Source of the DNA: Lasiosphaeria ovina
Taxonomy: Eukaryota; Ascomycota; Sordariomycetes; Sordariales; Lasiosphaeriaceae
Direction of reading: 5' to 3'
Length of the DNA stretch: 64,000 nt
NCBI GenBank assembly: GCA_033439765.1
Contig: JAULSN010000004.1
Coordinates: forward strand, 258,001 to 322,000
The position numbers and the translations under genes are program-made. A model generated the notes under the pieces. It made no database searches and was not told the origin of the DNA. It worked only from the letters and a program-made list of their open reading frames with translations. This document shows, in pieces, positions 1-10,800 of this stretch (position 1 is its first letter; each line of letters starts with the position of its first letter).

Positions 1-268
1 TCACCCCAGCTGCGCCCTGTGTTATCGGGGCATCACTCTATCGGAATTTATTTGCAGCAGCTTCAAATTTCTGTCGACTCTGGCTGGGCATACAAACTTG
101 GGGCCAAACCACCTCCACCCGCCCGACGACAGCCAAACCCCCGGCCAATGCCCCGAACTTGCCGATAACATCTCACTGCGCCCCCCCGGCCGAGGGCAAT
201 TGACACCCGAACAGGGCCACCGACAACAAACAAGAAAGAAGCAGCAGAAGACAGAACACAACACAGAA

Positions 269-1378
269 ATGGCGCCCCGGCTGCCGGCGCGCTGCTGGCG
301 GCAGCTTCAGCCGACGTCGCTCTCGCGGCCCTCGCTCTCGCCCACCCTTCCACTCGGCCTCGCCCTCCCCCCCGCCGCCCGCCTCCTCTCCCACACCACA
401 CCGCGCGGCGTCAAGTACGGGTGGAGCACGCAGTCGCCCAAGGCGCGGCCGCGGCGCTTCAACCAGCCGTCCATGGGGCTGCCGGAGCCGACGACGGGCC
501 CGGCAGCCGCCCTCAAGCGGCGCGAGCGCACGACGCCCAAGAGAACAGGCGTGCTGGCCATCAAGAAGGGCATGACGGCGTTCATGGGGCGGAGCGGCAC
601 GCGAATCCCGTGCACGGTGCTGCAGCTCGACCGCGTGCAGATCGTGGCCAACAAGACGCGGGCCCAGCACGGCTACTGGGCCGTGCAGGTCGGGCTGGGC
701 GAGCGGCAGCCCGACAACGTCGGCGCGCCCATGCTGGGCTTCTTTGAGGCGCGCGGCATGGCCCCCAAGCGCGACATGGCCGAGTTCAAGGTGCGCGACC
801 AGACCGGCCTGCTGCCCGTCGGCGTCCAGCTGCTGCCCGACTGGTTCCACATCGGCCAGTGGGTCGACGTGCGCGCCAACAGCCGCGGCATGGGGTTCGC
901 TGGTGGCATGAAGCGCCACGGCTTTTCCGGCCAGGAGGCCAGCCACGGCAACTCGCTCAACCACCGCACCATCGGCACCGTCGGCCCGTCGCAGGGCGGT
1001 GGCTCGCGCGTACTGCCCGGCAAGAAGATGCCCGGCCGCATGGGCGGCCAGCAGGCCACGATTCAGAACCTGCCCGTACTGATGGTCGACAACGAGCTCG
1101 GCATCGTCGTGGTCAAGGGCAACATCCCGGGGCCCAAGGGGTGCACGGTCAAGATCCAGGACGCCGTCAAGAAGCCGCCCCCGCCGCAGGAGTTTATCGA
1201 CGAGACGCGCAGGGTGCTCGACGAGCGCTTCCCCGACGCCCAAGAGCGTCTGTCTGAGGCGCGCAAGAAGCACATGGAGCTCAAGGAGGCGCGCAAGCAG
1301 GGGCGGATATCCGAGATTCTCAAGGCGGGCGTGACGGGCGAGGACGTGCCCGAGGCCACGGAGAATGCGCGGGCCTGA
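269..1378 (+). CDS. MRPL9: Mitochondrial large-subunit ribosomal protein uL3m
   Basis: This is the uL3 protein of the mitochondrial large ribosomal subunit (yeast Mrpl9, human MRPL3 family), a 23S-type rRNA-binding protein near the peptidyl-transferase centre. The single exon encodes 369 aa. The ATG at 269 was chosen because it begins a basic, Arg- and Ser-rich, acid-free N-terminus typical of a mitochondrial presequence; the open frame runs further upstream without a better start. The uL3 core begins around residue 95 (KRTGVLAIKKGM). The family signature lies mid-protein: GGMKRHGFSGQEASHG, then HRTIGTVGPSQ and KKMPGRMGG. The C-terminal 80 residues are charged and probably helical, a mitochondria-specific extension. 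It is convergent with COA1, with about 150 bp between the stop codons. Identity is firm; the exact presequence start is inferred. Confidence 0.93.
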   Translation: MAPRLPARCWRQLQPTSLSRPSLSPTLPLGLALPPAARLLSHTTPRGVKYGWSTQSPKARPRRFNQPSMGLPEPTTGPAAALKRRERTTPKRTGVLAIKKGMTAFMGRSGTRIPCTVLQLDRVQIVANKTRAQHGYWAVQVGLGERQPDNVGAPMLGFFEARGMAPKRDMAEFKVRDQTGLLPVGVQLLPDWFHIGQWVDVRANSRGMGFAGGMKRHGFSGQEASHGNSLNHRTIGTVGPSQGGGSRVLPGKKMPGRMGGQQATIQNLPVLMVDNELGIVVVKGNIPGPKGCTVKIQDAVKKPPPPQEFIDETRRVLDERFPDAQERLSEARKKHMELKEARKQGRISEILKAGVTGEDVPEATENARA

Positions 1379-1530
1379 TTTTGTCTGTTGCATCTGTAGT
1401 ATAGACGGCAGTGAAGATGTACAATACAGTAAATTTACATGAATGTAGGGTTTCTGCTGGCCATATCTGATGACTGTGATGTGTTGGTTGTCTCTCCGGC
1501 CACCCGTCTCTCCCAACTACCTCTCCCCCA

Positions 1531-2315
1531 TCAATCCTTGTTCCTCTCCCCCTCCCTAACCTGCACAGCAATCATCTGCCTGAACCCCCGCGTCTCCTCA
1601 TCATCATCGTCCTCACCAACATCCCTCCCACCCCCGAAACCCGCCTCTCCCGGCCCCGTAATCCCTCTAAACGGATCTTCCCCCTCAAGCAAATCAATAA
1701 CCCTCCCGTCCGCCGTCTCAAGACTCCACTCCAGCGTCTCGAACTGCGCGCGCGGCGTCGCCCGGCTGCTCGCGAACCGCATCCACCCGCTCCCGCGCGT
1801 GCCGCGCACGGCAAACCGGATGTCGATCCGCCCGTGCAGCTGGTTCATAGTCCCCGAGATCCAGGGGATCTGCTGCGCGAAGTAGATCTCGTCGCCTAGA
1901 TATGCGCGCGCTTTGCGGTTCGTGCGTAAAGCGTAGAGGGTCGAGCTGACGACGGGCGAGGAGAGTTTCTGGTAGTTGAAGATGGCGACCGAGGAGAGGG
2001 CTAGGATGGCGAGGAAGGCTGGGAGAGTCCGGCGCCAGTGGGATGTTGCGTCGATGTCTTTTCAGGGTCAGTTAACAGTATGGGAGGGGAGGTGGGTGGT
2101 TAAGTACTCGGCAGCTCGCGGTCGGCGCGCCGCTCCATCAGCGGCCCGTCGCCCGGCCGCGGCGCCGACACGAGCGTGCGGCGCTGTTGCAGGTGTTTAT
2201 TGAATGGCGGTGCCCGCGGTGAGAGGACCTGCCGGGCTGTGCCTGGGCTTGTTCGTCGTAGCGCCGCGGCTGCCAGAGTGCCGGCCCGCCGCGGGTGTGC
2301 TGTCCTCGAGAGCAT
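1531..2315 (-). CDS. COA1: Cytochrome c oxidase assembly factor COA1
   Basis: Coa1 is a mitochondrial inner-membrane factor needed for an early step of Cox1 maturation in cytochrome c oxidase assembly. There are two exons, 2108-2315 and 1531-2057. The 50-nt intron (2058-2107) has a GTACTT donor and a CTGAC branch point shortly before its AG. The product is 244 aa. Residues 1-50 are Arg-rich with no early acids, consistent with a matrix-targeting presequence. A single membrane helix follows the splice (WRRTLPAFLAILALSSVAIF). The Coa1 domain then includes AYLGDEIYFAQQIPWISG, GRIDIRFAVRG and the WMRF motif. The extreme C-terminus is acidic (GEDDDDEE). Family assignment rests on the domain layout and the QIPWISG..GRIDI stretch. 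The ATG at 2315 is the first that gives a plausible presequence. Confidence 0.85.
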
Positions 2316-2960
2316 GGCTGTGGTGGTTTTGTGGGTGGTGGTGGTTTGGCCGTCGTCGAGCTGCTGCTGCAAATGCCTGCCGTTTCTGTGGTCCGTGGGG
2401 TGCTGCCGGCTTGCGGGACCGAATTGCGTAGTAGTAGAAAGAGTGGAGCGAGCACGGTGCACGGTGCACGATTGCTTAAACGAGCTGCGCACCTGTAATA
2501 AAACGGGGTCTTGATTGCTACCTCTACGAATATGTATGTACTCGGGCATCGAGAAAGGGGCGGGCGGCCTCGAGGCATGAAGAAAACATGAAAAATAAGA
2601 ATATCTGCTCCGCCGAAATACATTTTGGTACTACTTACTATATTATTTGAATTAACTAAAAAAGTAACTTCCAAAGGTGAAAAAACGGAACTAGGTAGGT
2701 ATATACGCCCGACCCGGCCTGCCACGCCGTGCGCTTCCGTTCTGGTGCTTTTAAGCTGAACAGAGCCACCGTAGCGAGCTTGACTGGAAATATAACGACC
2801 TTCGAGCGCAGCGAGCAGCCCGCCGCAGGGTCCCCCAGAGGGCGCCGGAGGCGAAAGAGGACCGTTCAGCTAACCCCTTCCCCACTGGCTAGGTGGCTTT
2901 GTCAAAACAAATGCAGGCAATAAACAGGACAGGCCCTAAATCCCCCGCTCAATACCAGCC
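2316..2960. other. Spacer between COA1 and a membrane-protein gene
   Basis: This is the 5' side of COA1 and the 3' side of the next minus-strand gene. No convincing coding sequence was seen. It is AT-rich around 2590-2700. Its 3' part contains one copy of a GC-rich dispersed repeat, listed separately. Confidence 0.6.
2760..2855 (+). repeat. GC-rich dispersed repeat, copy 1
   Basis: The core at about 2813-2860 (starting TTCGAGCGCAGCGAGCAGCC) recurs on the opposite strand at about 5090-5150, with high identity over roughly 50 bp. Weaker similarity extends upstream, sharing a GCCACCGT block about 40 bp before the core. Neither copy has coding capacity. Function is unknown; it could be a decayed mobile element or a short GC cluster. 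Confidence 0.6.
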
Positions 2961-3739
2961 TCAGGCCTCCTGCTTCGCGTCCCCGGTGTAGACGTCGCCC
3001 GAGGCAGTCTTCCCGTACCTGCCGCGCGGCTTGCGGCCGCTCAGGACCTCGAGCACGACGAGGGCCGCGAGGACGAGGCCGAGGACGAACAGCGGGATGA
3101 GGTTGAAGCGCCAGCCGCGCATGAGGCGCAGGGCGCGGGCGATGGCGTCGCGGTCGGCGGCGTCGGCGAGCGGCAGGCCCAGCACAGCGTCGTACCAGTT
3201 CTCGGGCGTCCAGCTGTCGTCGGGGTAGTGCGCGGGCGCCGGGTTGCGCGACGCCACGGCCAAGTCGACGGCCTGCCCCGCCGTCTGCGCCGTCACCACA
3301 AACGTGTACACGAGCGCCGTCAGCGTGAGCAGGCAGCTGAGGACTGTGGTGACGCCCCAGATGTAAAAGGCCGGCGACGACTTGCCGAGCTGGGGGCTGT
3401 TAGCTTGTGTGCGTGCAGCCCGTGGTTTGCTAGGGGGAGATATACTTTTGTTCTCGACCGGCGCTCCAGCCACAGCGCGAGCACGCCGCCGAAGCCGACC
3501 AGCACCAGCGCTGTGCCCGAAGCGCCGTTGGACGTGTGGCCCTGGTTGACGATCAGGTTGGCCGGGTGGCCGGCGAGGTTGAAGGGTGAGCCGGGCGGGT
3601 AGGCGACGGCGAACCAGGCGCCGCCGCGGTGGTGCAGGAAGCTGACCATGGACGAGACGAGGCTCAGCGAGATGGCCGCGTCGATGGCGAGCAGCAGCAG
3701 CGCGCCGTAGATGAGTTTTATGAGGGGCGGTGACGGCAT
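2961..3739 (-). CDS. Four-helix integral membrane protein, function unknown
   Basis: There are two exons, 3446-3739 and 2961-3389, with a 56-nt intron (GTATAT donor, GCTAAC branch, CAG acceptor) that keeps phase 0. The product is 240 aa. Four hydrophobic helices are visible: near residues 5-30 (LIYGALLLLAIDAAISLSLV), 72-90 (TALVLVGFGGVLALWL), 105-130 (IWGVTTVLSCLLTLTALVYT) and close to the C-terminus (LIPLFVLGLVLAALVVLEVL). The basic tail follows (GRKPRGRYGK). A conserved-looking loop lies between helices 3 and 4 (DDSWTPENWYDAVLGLPL). The layout resembles small tetraspan proteins of filamentous fungi, but I do not recognise a named family. The ATG at 3739 directly precedes the first helix. 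Confidence 0.75.
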
Positions 3740-5001
3740 CTTGTCGGCGGGTGTTCGAGTCTGCGTGTCTGGTCTTGCAGCCACAAAGCGAGCGAGCTGG
3801 CGGACCTAGCAGGTATATATATATAATATAGTCTGCCCGACAAGGCCTCACGGGATAAAGGGGGGGAGAAAGACAAAGACGAGACACAAGGTCCTGAGGG
3901 AGCCTTGGCGTATAATAGAAGTGAAAGGCCGGCAGATGGGTGGCAGGCTTTCAGCAACAAGGTTGTGCCGGGGTAGCTGGAGCTCTCCCCCTAGGCTCTA
4001 GCTCGTGGCCGGGCTACTACCATGTACTGTACTATGTACTGTACTATGTAGTTCGATACGCGGAAAAGATGGCGGCGATCAACGGCTGCATACCAACCGC
4101 GCCCAGCGTCCAACGGCTGAGAGCGGCGCGATGCTGGATTGGCCGGGCGTCTTTGGAGGATGCCGGCAAGCCTGCACTTGCTGGCCGCAGCGGGCCGTGA
4201 CCGCACCTGCGAATAAACACACACACGCAGCTCCCACGTTTCAAAGTCTGGTGGTGGGGCGGTGAGAAGATATGCCCGAACTGGGGGCTGCCAGGCGATC
4301 GAGCAACGCTCAGAGTAGTGTGTGAGCCGGGTGAGGACTAGACGACTAGACGACTAGACTAGCAGACAGTAGACTGGCAGACAGCAGTCCAATCCACAGC
4401 GACCGGCGCAAACCTTTTCTCCTCGCAGTTTCTATTTTTGCATCTCGCACTGCACTTGGCGCCGAGAAGCGCATTGTTAGACAACAAAGGCAGGCTAGGG
4501 CGGCCTTTGATGGTGTCGAGGGGACTCGGGTGGACAAGGTGGAAAGACGGCACGAACCCAACGTTGGCGAGGACAGGTCGGTCCCAGCAACCTGGGCCCT
4601 GGCTCGACACGCGCCGGCGTGATTGCATTGCAGAGGGTAGTGTAAAAATACACACCGTTGTGTGACTGCCGTTGGGAGGAAGGATGGATAAAAACCAGGA
4701 AAAAGGTGGCAAACCATGCAATTAATCTGGCCTGCAGATGCAAGCACGGAACCAAGGTTATTGATAAAAGTAGGTTATTATTACTACTTGAGAGTGTGGT
4801 GGTGGTGGTGGTGACGGGAGCACGCGAGGACGGGGCACAGCGGCGACACAACCTCTTTAGGAATTTGGTGCCTGCCTGCCTTTCTTTGACCTGCTTCCTT
4901 TGAGCTGGCCGGTCCGATGACAGTAGCCATTACAATTTTTTCTCTGGGCTTCGCGCGTAGCCGGTCGTTATTTAGTCGGAATCGGGCAGATGGAAAATAC
5001 C

Positions 5002-5046
5002 CCTGTAACTGTGGAAGTCCCTCCTAGGTTGAGCAGACGAAACAAA
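5002..5046 (-). repeat. Dispersed element, truncated copy F
   Basis: Read on the minus strand, this begins TTTCGTCTGCTC and continues GGGACTTCCACAGTTA. It matches the 5' end of the element seen in fuller form near 35.9 kb and 44.6 kb. Similarity stops after the CAGTTA block, so this copy appears to lack its 3' half. Confidence 0.55.
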
Positions 5047-5087
5047 AGATAGAAAATAATACCCTTTCCTACAGCCATGGACGAGTC

Positions 5088-5190
5088 TTTGCCTCCGGCG
5101 GCCCTCCGGGGGCGCCTGCGGCGGGCTGCTCGCTGCGCTCGAAAGGAAAGCCGCGTGAGCCACGGTGGCGCTGCGGTGTTCGTCCAAGTA
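5088..5190 (-). repeat. GC-rich dispersed repeat, copy 2
   Basis: This is the inverted counterpart of the repeat at 2760-2855. Read on the minus strand it carries TTTCGAGCGCAGCGAGCAGC followed by a GCCGCAGGCGCC.. tract. It lies about 45 bp from truncated dispersed element F. Confidence 0.6.
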
Positions 5191-5686
5191 AGCTTTGCAA
5201 TTTGAAGCTTCAAGATCGACAGCCTGTCCAGGAATGCATGTACGCGAGTGCCAAATATGCAGTTAACCAGCTAGCGCGGTCCGCCGATGGCCAGCTGCCA
5301 AGGCCGTTGACAGCCACCCAACCCCAACCCACCTGCCTGCGACTTAAAGTCCATCGTACAGTACCAATTACAGAAGGGGCCGCGTGAAGCTTAACTTAGG
5401 TTCTTTACTGTATAGTATTTGCACTTGCGTGCCTGGCCTATTATTGCCTCCATATTTGTGTGAGATCACTACTAATATAGGTAGGCAGCAGCAGCAAAAC
5501 ACACCTCACCTTATTGAGTTACCCTACGGATACCTTGCATCAACCACATCACGTCACATCACAGCGCACGAACACCAAAGATAGACAGAGATGGCCACAT
5601 AAGAAACTCTCAGCACCAATTCGATATCGCGCCACGGTAACACCTACACACATAAACACCTGGCTGTACTGGCGTGTGTGTACAAG

Positions 5687-6658
5687 ATGAGCTCGGCACG
5701 CGTGCGCCACACGTTTCGCTTCCCCGCCGACGATGCGCGAGACGGTCGTGCCGGTGATGATGATGACGATGATGTTCCCGCAGTCATGGATGAGCAAGGT
5801 CGGTTTTTTTTCTTATTTCATTTCATTTTCAGTCGTTTATACTGTGGTTTTGTGGTTATCAGCCAGCCGAGGCGGGTTGTTATGTTTTCTTTTTTCTTTA
5901 TTGAAGAGGGTTTATTCGCTTGGATGACGGATGTGGTTTCTGCTGCGTGGTTTCCTCTATCTGTGCAAGGTGTTGTTTATCATATAAGTGCTACTGTTGC
6001 CTGTCTGGGCGATATCAGCTGTTTCGTTTAATTTTCATCTCCATGCTGAGGAGCGTCGGTTCTATTCTACTTCTCAGTTGAAAATGAGAAGACAGACACA
6101 AGAGATATAGGACCACGCTCACACACCACAGAACAAGAATCCTTCATCGCGCGCCTCGCAGCCCAGAACCGCCAGCGCAACGAGCAGTTCGGCCGGCTGC
6201 TGCTAGCGCTCCCGGCGACCGCCAGCATCCCCTTCGCCGCCGGCGCCGTGCTGCGCCTGGCCGCCGCGCCCCCGCCGCTGCTCTCCCTGCTGGCCCTCTC
6301 GTCCCTTGCCGCCACCGCCTTCTTGACCATGCGTCTGCCGCCCGCCCGCACGGGCTTTGCCGTCCTCGACCGCCGCCTCGGAGGGACAACGACCGCTGCC
6401 GCCCCGCGGTCCCCCCTCGAGACGTTCCTGCCGTACCTCAACGCCGGCCTATGCGCCGTTGTCGCTGCCCTAGGCGTGCTGGGCAGGTACCGTGCCGCTG
6501 CTGCTGCCGCGGAGCCTACCGCGTGGGAACTCGTGCTTGGCCTCGGCAGTCTTCCGGCTCTGGTGTTTGCCGTCGTAGTCGTCGCCAAGGTCGTCATGGC
6601 CGGCGTCGACCCGGAGCGCGAGCTGGATGCGCTTCGCTACGAGTACAAGGGCGCGTGA
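5687..6658 (+). CDS. Small polytopic membrane protein, function unknown
   Basis: There are two exons, 5687-5798 and 6132-6658, with a phase-1 join that restores a continuous MDEQEQESFIARL segment. The product is 212 aa. The N-terminal 37 residues are soluble, with an RHTFRFP motif and a poly-Asp run (DDDDDD). After a charged amphipathic stretch (AAQNRQRNEQFGRLL) come four hydrophobic segments: LLLALPATASIPFAAGAV, LLSLLALSSLAATAFL, FLPYLNAGLCAVVAALGV and LVLGLGSLPALVFAVVVV. The C-terminus is short and charged (DPERELDALRYEYKGA). The 333-nt intron is unusually long for this window and starts with a weak GTCGGT donor, so an extra small exon is possible. It resembles conserved fungal membrane proteins of unknown role; I know no gene name. 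Confidence 0.7.
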
Positions 6659-7841
6659 CTGTGGGCTGCCGTCGTTGCGTGTGTGCATGGCTGTGCTTGG
6701 CTGGGTTTGATGGGGTTCTTTTTGTCTGGTAGCGAGGACGGAGATGGAAAAGGGGTTGTTTTTGACTGTAATTTGCTGTTGCCCTTGTCTTGTCTGCAAT
6801 ATCAGTCTTCCTAGGCTTTTCTCGTTGAGATGTATACATACATACCTGCATTGGCTGTATAGATCTGGCTCAGACTGTCCCTTTTTTCTCTCTAACCTCT
6901 ATTTGCCCACAGCAAATGCTCACGCGAGCACGCACTCACCCACCCCAGCCTGACAACAATCCAGGATATGCCCCCCTAGACCACAGAAAAGACACACCCC
7001 GTTCCTTTCTCCCTGGATAGACAGACAGAGAGGAAGCAAGCAAGCAAGTCAACCAAGGTAAACAAATCGGGTATGTAAGCATAAACGCAACCACTATACT
7101 GTTCAGGTTAACAGGCTAATTGGGTCAAGTAGGTAGTGAAGTAGGTTAAGCATGGAAGTATGCAAGTAAGTTAAGTTTGTAAAGTCAAGCAAGCCAAGCA
7201 CGCAAGCACAAACCCAACCAACATGCCTTCAATCCAAGCAAGTCAAGCAATCAGCAAGTCGAGCATAAAAGTAGGCAGGCAAGTCCAGCAGGTTAAGCAG
7301 GTCAACCAAGCACAAACCCAGCAACTATGTCCTTCAAGCAAGTCAAGCAGGTCAGGCGGGTCAAGCCAAGCCAAATCAAGCAAGTTAAGTCAAGCAAGTT
7401 AAGCAGGCCAAGTAGCTCAGGCAGGTCAAGCAGGTCAAGCAGGTTAAGTAAGCACAAACCCAACTACCATGCCATTCAAGCAAGTCGGCAAACAAGCAGG
7501 CCAAGTAGCTCAGGTAGGTTAAGTAGCTCAAACAGCTCAAACAGCTCAAGTCACGTCAAGCAGGTCAAGAAAGTCAAGTCAAGCACGTCAGTCAGGCAAG
7601 CAACCAATTCAAGTAAGAGAAATGCATAAATAGATACCTAGACAAACAGACAACCAACCGCCAACCGCCAACCCCCCGCCCCTATCTTTTCTTTGCCGCA
7701 TCAAACCAGATATTCATCAGGCTTGTTTTTGCTCAACGGTATATACACCACCTCCACCTCCACCACCACCACTCCACCCCGCCAAACAGACACACAAACA
7801 CACACCAAAACCCGCAATCCCTCCACCTCCACCACCTCCGC
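6659..7841. other. Convergent spacer, mostly tandem repeats
   Basis: This is the 3' region between the membrane-protein gene and PHO81. About half of it is a degenerate AAGCAAGTCAAGCAGG-type tandem array, listed separately. The rest is pyrimidine- and CACC-rich with no coding signal. Confidence 0.6.
7033..7620 (+). repeat. Degenerate minisatellite of AAGCAAGTCAAG units
   Basis: About 590 bp is built from variants of a short unit with words such as CAAGCAAGTCAAGC, AGCAGGTCAAG and AGGTTAAGTAG. A larger period recurs through CACAAACCCAAC..ATG blocks at about 7208, 7311 and 7453. The open frame across part of it (Ser-, Lys-, Gln- and Val-rich) is a by-product of the repeat. Confidence 0.8.
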
Positions 7842-10800
7842 CTACACATCAATCGACTCATTGAACCTCAGCACGCCATTATCCTTAAGCAGGCCATCGA
7901 CGCCCTTGGGCAGGCGGGGGAACGGGCCTGCCAGCGAAGTCAGTATCGGACCCGGCCTCTCGCCCGACTTGTCGACGACGAGGGCCAGGCCGTGCGACTT
8001 GATGGCGTCGACGAGCGCGGGGACCATGTCCTGTTTCCACAGCCATTAGCACGGGATAAACATAAACAAAAAAAAAAAACACACCAGCAGGCGTGAGCAG
8101 CAGATGAGGCCCATAAAGTTGTTGCTCTGCGCGGTGCGCACGACGTCCTTGATGGAGCTGGCGCGCTGGCTCGTACTCATACTGCTCCCGCCGTCGTCCT
8201 GGCGGCCGAGGTCGTTGCACAGGAAGACGGGGAAGTTGGGCTGCTTCCAGTTGAGGGCGGTGCAGACGCTGGGGTTGTAGGAGCTGAAGACGACGGAGCG
8301 CACGCCGCTGGCGCTGCTGTGGGCGCGCTGGGCGCGGGCGTGGTCGAAGACGATGGTCAGCACGGCGTCGGCAAAGGCGTTGATGTCGGCGCTGGGGCCC
8401 AGGTTGAAGGCGCGCTCCTCGTCGGCCGTCGGGTACAGCACCTGGATGTTGACGTGCATGGCATCGGGCAGCAGCGAGAGCGCGTCGTGCAGCCTTGTGC
8501 CCGCCGTGGCGAGCGTCTGGTGGATGCTGGCGATGTGGTCGGCCGGGTACGTCCGCAGCGCGGCGAGATCGACGCCGCTCCGCGCCGGCGCCGTGACGGA
8601 GCTGAACTGCGCAAACGTCAGACGTGACACGGGAATGTCGATGCCGCCGCACAGGATGGTCCACCGCGGCCACAGCACGGGCACGCCGTCGCTCGTGCGC
8701 TGCACAAAGAGGCGCACAAAGTCGCCCGACAGGCTCGACCCCGTCACGAAGGCGCTCATATTCCGGTCGAACTGGCTCGTCGCCTTCCAGTACGTCTCAA
8801 AGTCGGTGATCTCGAGCGGCTTGCCCCGGAAAGGCTTGATCACCTCGGTGTGGAAGCTGATCTGGCCGATGGCGCGGAGGCGGGGGTCGAACAGCGGCAG
8901 GCAGCAGCTGCCCGAGCTGCTCAGCAGCGCCCGGAACGTATTCGGCAGGGCCACCGTCTTGGCGATGACCTTGGCGCCGTAGGCCGGGAACACGTCAAAG
9001 TCGAGCGTGAAGGACTCGAGGTTGTCGATCTGGAAGGACACGAGCCGCGTGTCTTCCTGGAAGGGGAGCATGATGTTCTTGGGTATGAGGTCCGAGATCT
9101 TGGACGAGATGGTGAGGCGGGCCGCCGGGTATTTGCTGTCGTGGAAGAAGACGAGCGGCTGCTCGCCCTGGAAGTTGATCTGGACCACCGTCTTGGTGTC
9201 GAGGAAGTTGTGGCCGTAGCGCCGCAGAGGGATGATGGGGGGGGGAAGCTCGAGCTCCGGGATCGCGTCTGGGTCGAGGAGCATGGGCATTGGGCCGCTG
9301 CTGCTGCCGCTGCCGCTCATGGGAACCAACGACCCCCCGATCTGCATGGCCATGGGGCTGGCCGTCGTCCCCTTGCTGAACGGGGCGAGAAGCTTCATGC
9401 ACGCCAGGTGGCCTTCCCACGCCGCGTAATACATGGCCGGGAGCTCCTTTTCGTCTCGGATGTTGGGGTCGGCCCCGACATTCAGCAGAGCCTGCAGACA
9501 CGGGACATTTCCTTCGCTCGCCGCGTGGACTAGCGGTGTCCACCCATACAGCTTGTCCACCTGGTCTAGGTCGGCCCCGTAGTTCTTCAGGAGGAGAAGC
9601 AGCTCTGGCGTCTGTCCCGACCTCGCTACTAGGTGTTGGGGGTAGAGGCCTTCGGCGTCGGGCAGAATGCGGGCCCCGTGCTTGAGGAGAAGCTCGACGG
9701 CCTCTAGCATCCCGTGCTCGCAGGCAATGTTGAGAGGTACGTGATCCGTCTCAGACACGGGGTCTATCCTGGCGGCCTTTTCGAGCAGCCGCTGCACACA
9801 ATCGAGGTGCCGGTGGACGATGGAATGGACAAGGGGTGTGAAGTTGTCGTGGTCGATTAGGTTGATGGTCTGGGGCGCGGCTGGGTTTGGTCAGATATCA
9901 ACGGGCAGAGACGGGTCAAAAGGGGCATGAACAACAAACATACCGGAAAGCAGAGTGTCGAGCATGTCGAGGCGGCCGTGCATGCTGGCGTAGTGGAGCG
10001 GCACGCGGCCGTAGACGTCGGTCCTGTCGACGGCGACGCCCTTTGAGAGGCCAAACTCGAGCACAAACGAGTTGCCGTAGATGGCGGCCTGGTGCAGGCA
10101 GTTGCGCTCGTTGATGTCGTCTTCGGACTGGATCTCGACGAGGCCCGTCTCGAGCAAGACCTGGAGCGCCTCGATGGGGCCCTCGTTAATCGAGGCCAGG
10201 AACGTCCTGGTGACTCGCTCCATCAGCGACACGTCCATGTTACCAGCGTTGCTCGGATCCACGGCAGCCCTCATGCGGCCGAGCAAGTCGCGCAGCGAAT
10301 CGAGGTGGCCCGCGAGAACCGTGTCGAGCAGCAGCGTGTCGGCATCGCCCTCATCGGTCCCCAGCAGGTGCTGACTGCTCACAATGTGGTCGGGCCGGCC
10401 CTCGAGGTTGACGTTGTCTCCCTCGGCCCACGCGCCCAGGTCTTGGAGGCTCGTCGTGGCCTGGTCCGACAGCTCGCTGATGACGGTGGCGTTGAAAAAG
10501 GGCTGGACCTCGACCGCTCTTGACAGGTAGAGCTCCTTCGTCTTTGACTTTGACGTCTTGTCCCATTTCTTCAGGATCTTGGAAAAGGCAGTGCCATTAA
10601 TCTCTACGAACTGCTGGAGCTTGTTGAGGTCGTTGGTGAACTGCTGGAAGCCTTCCTGGAGCGTGGTAAACTTGGCCGAGCGTCTGGACACGCCATTGTT
10701 TCGGGACCGCAGCGACTTCTTCTTGTCCAGGAGCGTCTTGAGGCGGATTTTGAGCTGGCGAGGGCTGTGGTTAGACGCTGAAAACAGAGGACGGGGAGCA

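Larger units (their letters stand above)
3740..5686. other. Long divergent spacer with repeats
   Basis: This is the shared upstream region of two genes transcribed away from each other. It contains short tandem words (TGTACTGTACTA units at about 4022-4050; ACTAGACG units at about 4336-4365), a GGT-rich run at 4797-4813, and single copies of both dispersed repeats. The short open frames here show no protein-like composition, so I call no gene. Confidence 0.55.

Noticed and set aside
173..1516. 447-codon minus-strand open frame opposite the ribosomal protein gene
   Set aside because: It is an antisense shadow created by GC-rich third positions of the uL3m gene; low-complexity Arg/Leu/His/Ala composition.
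7327..7629. 100-codon Ser/Lys/Val-rich open frame
   Set aside because: It is produced by the AAGCAAGTCAAG tandem array; the repeat explains the composition completely.
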